A stretch of 64,000 bases of DNA from Sulfopaludibacter sp963835555 (lineage in GTDB: Bacteria > Acidobacteriota > Terriglobia > Bryobacterales > Bryobacteraceae). A program made the translations under genes and the position numbers. The stretch's first letter is position 1. Each line of letters begins with the position of its first letter. Shown here in pieces: positions 57,888 through 64,000 of this stretch. A model generated the notes under the pieces. It did no database searches. It saw nothing but the letters and a program-made list of their open reading frames with translations, and had not been told where the DNA came from. The stretch spans positions 1-64,000 of the forward strand of contig CAWIGC010000012.1 in the NCBI GenBank assembly GCA_963835555.1, given 5' to 3'.

Positions 57888-59147
57888 CTACCTCTTGTCG
57901 ATGACGCAGCGGACGCCGGCCATGGGAACGGGCAGGTCGTGCTCCTGTTCCGAGCGGCGGGAAACGCGGATGTCCTGCACTTCGGATTCCCAGTATGCGC
58001 CGCGTGTCAGGGAGAACGAGTTCCCGGTATGCGGCTGGTCCACGTTGCCGGTGGCGGGCGCTTCGACATCGTACTTGTTGTAGTAGCGGTCCAGCACCCA
58101 TTCGGAGGCATTGCCCAGCATGTCGTAGAGTCCGTACGCGTTGGGCTGCAGCTTACCCACCGGGTGCCGCACGCCCTCGCTGTTGCCGCCGTACCAGGCG
58201 ATTTTGGCGGGCACGCCGTACGTGGCGCCGGCAGTTCCGCCGCGCGCCGCGTACTCCCATTCCGCCTCGGTGGGCAGACGCGCGCCCACCTGCGCGCAGT
58301 AGGCCTTAGCCTGGAGCCAGGAGAGGCCGATCGCCGGCAGATTGGCCTCGTCAGGGGGAAAGGCCGCGGTCGCAACCGTGCGGCGATACGCCGCGTTAGT
58401 GACTTCGGTCTGTCCCATCCAGAAGCCGGCGGGCAATTCCACCAGGTGGGTGGGGCCTTCATCGGGCTCGCATTGGGTGTCGCCCGGAGAGCAGCCCATG
58501 GTGAACGTGCCGGGCGGAATCCAGACGTAGGTGAGCCCGTCCTTGGGATTCACCCACGGCTGCGGCTTGCTCTCGGGCGGATTGGTTTTAGTGGTATCGA
58601 CCGGTGGCAGGGGCACAGTCTTGGGCGGTGCGGCGGGCCATCGCCAGTATGTCAGAGCGCCGGTGGCGAGGAGGAAGACGGCCGCGGCAGAAACGTACCG
58701 CCATTTGTTGCGGCGGTGCGTCCCGGTCGCGGGCGCCCCTGTTCCGCCGGCCAGTGCGTCTGACACCGCTTCGTTGAGCCGCGCCAGGTTTTCGTTGGTG
58801 CAGCCATCGTGGGCGTCCAGCCACTGGCTCATGGAAAGGAAGTAGTCGAATTTCGGCGGCAACGGAGCGTCGGAAAGGCGGAAGGGGATGATAGGCTTCT
58901 TCTCGCCGAAGGCGTGGCCGACTTCACTGAGAACGTGCGGCGATGCCAGGCTGGCAGGCGTGACGATCACCACCAGGGCGCGCGCGTTTTGCAGACCGCT
59001 GAGGATCGCGGTGGGATAATCGGCGCCGGGTTCGATGTCGCGCGGTGCGATCCAGCAGGCGTGTCCGCTCTTTTCCAGGGATTCGCAGATCCGGGTGGCG
59101 ACGGCGTGGTCGGTGGAAGAGTAGCTTACGAAAACAGGGTGATCCAT
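57888..59147 (-). CDS. TIR domain-transmembrane-FGE-like protein
   Basis: 419 residues. The N-terminal TIR domain (1-125) has VFVSYSSTDHAVATRICESL, CWIAPRDIEPGADYPTAILS and SPHVLSEVGHAFG with a Glu placed as in NAD-cleaving TIRs. One transmembrane helix (about 152-171) follows, then a proline-rich linker and a formylglycine-generating-enzyme-like domain (205-419): YVWIPPGTFTMGCSPGD, GARLPTEAEWEYAARGGTAG, YGLYDMLGNASEWVLDRYYN. The catalytic Cys pair of true FGE is not visible, so this domain probably binds ligand. The start overlaps the patatin stop (ATGA). Confidence 0.9.
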   Translation of the reverse strand: MDHPVFVSYSSTDHAVATRICESLEKSGHACWIAPRDIEPGADYPTAILSGLQNARALVVIVTPASLASPHVLSEVGHAFGEKKPIIPFRLSDAPLPPKFDYFLSMSQWLDAHDGCTNENLARLNEAVSDALAGGTGAPATGTHRRNKWRYVSAAAVFLLATGALTYWRWPAAPPKTVPLPPVDTTKTNPPESKPQPWVNPKDGLTYVWIPPGTFTMGCSPGDTQCEPDEGPTHLVELPAGFWMGQTEVTNAAYRRTVATAAFPPDEANLPAIGLSWLQAKAYCAQVGARLPTEAEWEYAARGGTAGATYGVPAKIAWYGGNSEGVRHPVGKLQPNAYGLYDMLGNASEWVLDRYYNKYDVEAPATGNVDQPHTGNSFSLTRGAYWESEVQDIRVSRRSEQEHDLPVPMAGVRCVIDKR

Positions 59148-59149
59148 CG

Positions 59150-61724
59150 CTACTTCCGATACGCCGGGCCGGAACGCATGTACACGGGATCGAGGATTCG
59201 GGTGATGATCCATGCCAGGGGCCAGCCCAGCACCAGCATGGGGATGGCCAGCAGGACCTGCCACAGCGGATTCGGATTGCGCAGTGCTTTTTGCAGGAGT
59301 AGCTTAGCCGCGCCGCTCGCCGCCGCCACGACGATGACGCCGGCCAGCAGGCGAGCCAGGCTGACGGAAACTCCGCGGGCGGACAGCACCAGCAAAGCCA
59401 GCGCGCACATCCCCGCCACCACTGCCAGCCACGTGATCGCCTTCATGCCGGCGGAGACGCGGTAGGGCTTGAAGGTGGTGGCGCTGCCCGCGTGGAGCAT
59501 CTTCTTGAGCTGTTCGAGTTGCGGGCTGTCCTGCAGTGCCGCTGCCAGCGGCTCGATGGCCAGGAATCCCCAGGCCACCGGCGTAGCTTTGACCAGGGGA
59601 AAGCCGCGGATGCAGGTCTGCACTTCCTCGCGCATCATGCGATAGCCGCTGAGCATCAGGGCGTCGGCTTCGGCGTCGGAAAAGGCGTCGAGATCGGTGC
59701 GGATGCCGGCCAGCAGCGCCTGCACGTCTTTGCGAATGCCGTAGGTGGTGAGGATGGTATTGCGTTCCGGCGTGGAGGGATCGGCGCACCCCACCCAGTC
59801 CACGGGATGGGCGTCCAGGTCCTTTTTCAGGTGTACGTAGGCCAGGCCGCGCAGGAGTCCGGAATCGGCCAGGGCGGAAAGTAACTGGTATTGCCCCTGG
59901 CGGCTGCGCGCCATCAGCACACTGTTCGCCCGCAGGGATACGCCGATGCGCGCGCCATCGGGATCTTTATCGAGCGCCGTCTGGCCGGAGGCATCGCTGA
60001 TCAGGAGCACGGTGCAGTCCTCCTCCAGCAGGCTGGCCGCGCCCTGGTTGTCGTAGACGCCGCCGTCCACCAGCTTCACGGCGTACTCCGGATACAACTG
60101 CTCCAGCACCAGGGGGTCGAACAGGCCCGGCACGCAGGCGGATGCGGCCACGGCCTGCCCCAGGCGGATGCGCCGGTATGGCGCGGGCGCTTCGTCATAA
60201 TACAGGCGGCGCAGCCGGTCGTTTCCGTCGATCTTGGTATCGATTCCACGCAGCGCGCGGCTCGCCCACATAGGTCGCCGTGAATTGCCAGTTGTGGCAG
60301 GTGTTGAGCGCGGTGGCGTTGAGCACCAGGATGGGGACCTTGTGAATTCGGTGCCAGTTGTCGTATCTGGGGGCGAAGCCGGCGGGATCCGCAATGCCGG
60401 CGGGCCGCACCAGCAGGTCCTGAATGTAGCGCTGCGGGCTGCCTGCGAATTCGTCTTGCACGCGGGCGTACAGTTCCCGCTCGTAGAGGTCGGCCAGCCG
60501 GTCGGTCGTGGTGGAACTCCGGGACGTGAGCACTTTCCAGTTGCTGCCGGGCTCCAGAAACATGCGGCCCAGGATGTTCCGCTGCACCCCGGCTACGAAG
60601 CCGCTCTCGATGTTTTTCACAACCTGGATATAATCTTCGCGGGTGATTTCGGTATCGGGTTTGGTCTGGAGGAGGCGGCGCAGTTCCAGGTAATAGTAGG
60701 TCCCCAGGATGGAGCCGCCGGAGACGCACGAGATCACTTCGACGTAGCGGAGCATGTCGAGTTCCGCCAGTTGGGCCAGCACTCCAATGTGGTAGAGCGA
60801 CGCGCGAAAGCCGCCGCCGGAGAGCGCCAGCCCGACTTTGCCGAGGAAGAAGGCCATGGCGGCGGGCGCGCTGCCGCCCATGAGGCCGGTGAGAACCACG
60901 AAGCCCGGCGCCTCGCTCCAGCGTTCCAACGGGAGGCCGTCAGCCTGGCTTTGCAGCCGCACGATCGCGGCCATCTGGCGCGCGGTGGATTCGACCCGCC
61001 AGTTGTCGGGGTTCAGGGCGGCCGCCCGGCGCACGTGGATGCCGGCGTCTTCGAAGCGGCGCAGTCCCAGGCAGGCTTCGCCCAGCGTGCACTCGAACCA
61101 CCACTGGCTTTCGAGCGACTCATTCTGCTGGAGCAGTCCGGGCAGCGTGTTAACGATCTCGGTGCGGATGCGCGATGCCTCCGCCGCGCGGGTTTGCGAA
61201 GCATCGCTCGGCGCGGCGCCCATGCCGCGCTCGGCGTCGGCGAGCAGGTCCAGCACGAATGCGGTGTTCAGGGCGGTGTATCCGAAGTCCGAAGCGATTC
61301 CCAGGCGGTAGCCGCTGTGATAGTAGAAGACCGCTTTTTCCAGGTGGCTTTTGTGGCCGTAGACGTTCCAGCGAAGCTTGTGGACGCCGCCCAGGACGCC
61401 CAGGGTTTCCTGGTGTTGGGCCAGCGACAGGCTTTCGGCGCGGGAGAGCAGATCGAGCAGTAAGGACTCCGCCGTTTTGGAGCGATCGTCCACCGGCAGG
61501 TCGGGGTCTTTATAAGTGGCCAGGGCGAGTTGGATCTGAATCGAATTCCGCAGTTCGGCAGGCGCGAGCGGCAGGGCCACCTGCAGGACGCGGCGGGCGT
61601 AGCCGGTGTGGTTTTCTTCCTGCAGACCGTGGGCCAGGTCCATCAGCTCCGAAACGGAGAGACTCCGGCTGCCGGCCACGATCTGGCGAGCCAGCCTCAG
61701 ACGATCGGTTTCGCGTTGCGCCAT
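59150..61724 (-). CDS. TPR-S (DUF4071)-patatin-transmembrane protein (one frameshift)
   Basis: About 857 residues after restoring one base near 60260. Residues 1-200 match the MAP3K TRAF-binding/TPR-S repeat domain: ALATYKDPDLPVDDR, HQETLGVLGGVHKLRWNVYG, HLEKAVFYYHSGYRLG, DFGYTALNTAFVLDLLADAE. The patatin phospholipase domain starts near 297: LALSGGGFRASLYHIGVLAQ (oxyanion GGG at 303-305), ISCVSGGSILGTYY (nucleophile Ser 335) and KLVDGGVYDNQGAASLL (Asp of the dyad). Two to three helices close the protein. It probably hydrolyses membrane lipids when switched on by the partner proteins. Confidence 0.88.
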
Positions 61725-61734
61725 CCGCTCCTCC

Positions 61735-62274
61735 TCACTCCAGCGTGCTCACGTGGAGCACCTTCATACCGCGCGCTCCGGCCGCATCCGCGAAGCGCTT
61801 GCTGGCATCGGCGGGCGGGTGCTCTCTGCCGTCCCACACCACCACGGCGGTGGGGGTTTCGCCGCAACCGGCGGCCAGCCGCGCCGCTTCGTCCAGGATC
61901 AGGCCGGCCGTGCGCTCGTAGGCCTGCTCCGTGGCCGCAGACCACCCGATCTGCAGTCCGCCTGCCTGCATCACCTGATCCAGAATCCGGTCATACAGGG
62001 CGCCCCAGTCTCCCGGGCGGTCGGTTACGGATGTTTCGCGAAACCGGTCGCGGTCGAAGGGCAGAATCACCCGGCGTCTCCATCCCAGCGCGCCCGCCGT
62101 CTGCAGCGCCAGAAGGTCCGCGCCACAGGCGGCCGAGCAGACCAGCGTGGCCTCCCGATGGGGTGCGAAGAGAGACTGGAGGCGGCATTGTACCAGGTCC
62201 ACGTTCCGCAGCGGAAACCGGGCGGCGCCGGCGTCCGGCAAATCGATTCGGCGTCCCGCCAGCGCGAAGATCAT
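61735..62274 (-). CDS. SLOG-like nucleotide-binding protein
   Basis: 179 residues starting MIFALAGRRIDLPDAGAARF. It has a Rossmann-like pattern of the SLOG superfamily: ATLVCSAACGADLLALQTAG ALGWRRRVILPFDRDRF (glycine loop then strand) and TAVVVWDGREHPPADASKRF. SLOG proteins bind or generate nucleotide signals in immune systems. First gene of the operon; 10 bases separate it from the TPR-S-patatin gene. Family placement is from pattern only. Confidence 0.65.
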   Translation of the reverse strand: MIFALAGRRIDLPDAGAARFPLRNVDLVQCRLQSLFAPHREATLVCSAACGADLLALQTAGALGWRRRVILPFDRDRFRETSVTDRPGDWGALYDRILDQVMQAGGLQIGWSAATEQAYERTAGLILDEAARLAAGCGETPTAVVVWDGREHPPADASKRFADAAGARGMKVLHVSTLE

Positions 62275-62371
62275 TCCACAATGGGTAGAATCATACACCA
62301 ATCCATCGGGCGAGCCTTCGTTTTATTTCCTTTTGGGTGTACGATTTGGAACACGAAAAGGAGGGCCCCTG
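62275..62371. promoter_or_regulatory. Divergent promoter region of the conflict locus
   Basis: The 97 bases between the SLOG-like operon and the plus-strand gene must hold both promoters. The plus-strand gene has a strong ribosome site (AAAAGGAGGG, about 62356-62365) eight bases before its ATG. The minus-strand start has only GTGGA just before its ATG. Confidence 0.5.
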
Positions 62372-63325
62372 ATGGCAACCGCCGCAATTGGCCTGAAGAC
62401 ATGCACGTTGAACGTCAATCTGTTTTCCGGAGCCAGGACTCCTCTGCAGGCCGGAACACAAGCGCTACTGACGGTTCGTGACGGAAACCAGCAGACCGTT
62501 TCATTGCCGCAGAACGGCTTTGTGACGCAATCCAGCATCCGGATCGACGGTCTTCCGTTCTTCAATAATTTTGGCGACAACTACGCGGTGGTCGCATCGG
62601 CTGACCGGTATCAACAAGCGGGATTTTTTCCGGTGACGGTAACCCCGGCGCATCCCACGGTGGTCGATATCATGCTGGTGGCGAAGGATGCCGCGTTCAA
62701 TTTCCGGAATGCCATCTGGAGCCGCCTGACGCAGAACTATCCGGCGTATGCGGCGCTGCTGCGGGCAGGCTCGGCGGACGATGCCTCAGCCGCGGACCGC
62801 TACAGCCAGTTGATGGAGATGCAGCCGGACGTGCTGGCCTGTTTTTTCAATCTGGTCACGGCCATGTCGCAAATCCAATTGCCGGTGAAAACGCCGCTGG
62901 ACTACATCAAAGAGCTGATCTGGGACAAGACCATGGCGCACGACCGCTTTTTTGCCTGGGCGGATCCGGCCGTAATCGACCAGGTGATTCAGGCGACCGC
63001 GCAGGGCCAGTTCTCGCCCGAGGTGGGCACGGCGGTATTCCATGCCGGGGCCACCCGCAGTTGGAAGCAGATTCAGTTCGGCGAAGCCAATGTGCAACTG
63101 ACCTTCCATGAAAACGATAAGAAGACAATCGACGGAGTGGATTGCGTCATGATCGAGCCGGACATCGACTATTACAAGGATCTGATGGCGCACGCCCTCC
63201 TGGAAGTGGCGACTAACTCACTGACTCATTCGCTCACCGATCCGCGCCAGGTGTATGTGCTGCGATGGATCGCGGGCCGCCATGCGGGCGTGCCCAATTT
63301 CGAACCGCCGTACACGCTGGAGTAA
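62372..63325 (+). CDS. Unrecognised conserved-looking protein beside the TIR/patatin operon
   Basis: 317 residues, no signal peptide or membrane helix. The N-terminal 90 residues look like a beta-sandwich (MATAAIGLKTCTLNVNLFSG, LLTVRDGNQQTVSLP, YAVVASADRYQQAGFFPVTV), followed by a helical domain (NFRNAIWSRLTQNYPAYAAL LRAG, LMEMQPDVLACFFNLVTAMS) and a mixed C-terminal part with a long acidic and His-containing segment (DIDYYKDLMAHALLEVATNS). Strong ribosome site. The next gene starts 3 bases after its stop. Confidence 0.75.
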   Translation: MATAAIGLKTCTLNVNLFSGARTPLQAGTQALLTVRDGNQQTVSLPQNGFVTQSSIRIDGLPFFNNFGDNYAVVASADRYQQAGFFPVTVTPAHPTVVDIMLVAKDAAFNFRNAIWSRLTQNYPAYAALLRAGSADDASAADRYSQLMEMQPDVLACFFNLVTAMSQIQLPVKTPLDYIKELIWDKTMAHDRFFAWADPAVIDQVIQATAQGQFSPEVGTAVFHAGATRSWKQIQFGEANVQLTFHENDKKTIDGVDCVMIEPDIDYYKDLMAHALLEVATNSLTHSLTDPRQVYVLRWIAGRHAGVPNFEPPYTLE

Positions 63326-63328
63326 CTT

Positions 63329-64000
63329 ATGCCGACCATCAAGATGACGGACCAGTTCGGGCTCGACCTGGACGCACAGCCGGCCGCCAAACTCCGCCTT
63401 CCTGAAGTATTTTCAGCAATTGCCGTCCCTGCAAATCAATAAGCTGGATCTCTCGAAGTTCGGCGGACTCACGCTGGACCAGCCGGCGCTGCATTCGCTC
63501 ACTGCCGGTGTCTCCTTTGGCGAACCGGTGAATCTGGGGGCGGGAGCGCCGGCGCTTTTCGTGGCAGCGGGGGCGCACGCCACGCTGGCGGTGATTACCG
63601 ATACGGACGACCTGCCGGGGCAGGACGATTCCATCAAGAATCCGCCGGACACCTGCTACGTTTCGTTCGGACTGGATGCCTCGGCCTCCGCGGATGTTTC
63701 GGTGACATCGGGTGAGTTGACCTTCGGGGCCAAGCCTGCGAGCAAGCTCGAAGTGGCGAGCTATTCGCGCTTTCCCCGCAAGGGCGGCATCACGCTGGCA
63801 CAGGCGGTGCAGCAGACCGTGGCCGGGTTTGCCATTCCGGCGACGGCGGCAGACCTGGCGGATCTGGCGGCAGGACAGATTACGCGCGTGGCTCTGACCG
63901 GCGAACTGACTGTTTCCGGCACGGCGAATCTGCTGGCTGTCACCAACCCGCTGGCGTCGGCCAGCCTGCCGGCTCCGCTGCCCGTGGTATCGGTGAGCGC
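63329..64000 (+). CDS. Unrecognised protein, runs out of the window (one frameshift)
   Basis: Starts MPTIKMTDQFGLDLDAQPAA; a missing or extra base near 63388 shifts it into NSAFLKYFQQLPSLQINKLD LSKFGGLTLDQPAL, and that phase stays open to the end of the window. The protein is beta-rich and alanine/leucine-rich with alternating short strands (CYVSFGLDASASADVSVTSG ELTFGAKPASKLEVASYSRF), no signal peptide and no known domain. Forms an operon with the preceding gene. Confidence 0.7.

Noticed and set aside
56874..58763. A 629-residue plus-strand open frame
   Set aside because: Antisense to the MBL and TIR-FGE genes, whose domain motifs are clear on the other strand.
1..64000. CRISPR arrays
   Set aside because: I saw no regularly spaced direct repeats of CRISPR length and no cas genes.

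Overview
The window looks like a composite of three unrelated DNAs rather than one native locus. Positions 1 to about 30080 are high-GC alphaproteobacterial sequence, probably Hyphomicrobiales. Positions about 30081-31110 are very AT-rich and read best as eukaryotic (ciliate-type) coding sequence. Positions about 31111-64000 are high-GC Acidobacteriota sequence of the Solibacter/Bryobacter kind. The cut at 30080 interrupts a transporter gene just after its start codon.

Left part. Two diverged IS701-type insertion sequences face each other around a palindromic spacer (1-3411). They are followed by a membrane class III nucleotide cyclase with a duplicated sensor domain (3380-6411), a LivK-type binding protein, a DctA transporter and an IS630-type element with a probable -1 frameshift site. 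Next come a complete branched-chain 2-oxoacid dehydrogenase cluster (E1alpha, E1beta, E2, E3; 11229-16199), an alpha/beta hydrolase, and tRNA-Leu(CAG) with two integrase genes at its 3' side. The part ends with a LacI-controlled catabolic locus (19415-30080): a divergent FAD oxidoreductase, then LacI, a Gfo/Idh/MocA oxidoreductase, a YdiF-type CoA-transferase, an enoyl-CoA hydratase, an aldehyde dehydrogenase and a sugar ABC importer. From about 6.5 to 30 kb nearly every gene is broken by single-base insertions or deletions, often less than 100 bases apart. This looks like sequencing error more than decay.

Middle part. About 1.03 kb reads as one frame if TAA and TAG are glutamine and TGA is tryptophan, as in karyorelict ciliates or Condylostoma. 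The predicted product is rich in N-glycosylation sequons.

Right part. Most genes are intact: two large ADOP permeases, an ECF sigma/anti-sigma pair with rsmA, a lactate/malate-type dehydrogenase with lipA, a TipA-like MerR regulator with a perfect 17-base palindrome, a HupE-type/DUF3500 pair, a RES toxin with a fragmentary antitoxin, adhE with a STAS partner, rlpA, a Gcr-type protein, and a Tat-exported pair (UxuA-like and DegT-like).

The right end (about 56.8-64.0 kb) holds the best candidate for an undescribed system. One operon encodes a SLOG-like nucleotide-binding protein, a TPR-S (DUF4071)-patatin-transmembrane protein, a TIR-transmembrane-FGE-like protein and a secreted metallo-beta-lactamase-fold protein. 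Two unrecognised genes run divergently from it, the second leaving the window. The domain set is typical of nucleotide-signal-activated immune or conflict systems.
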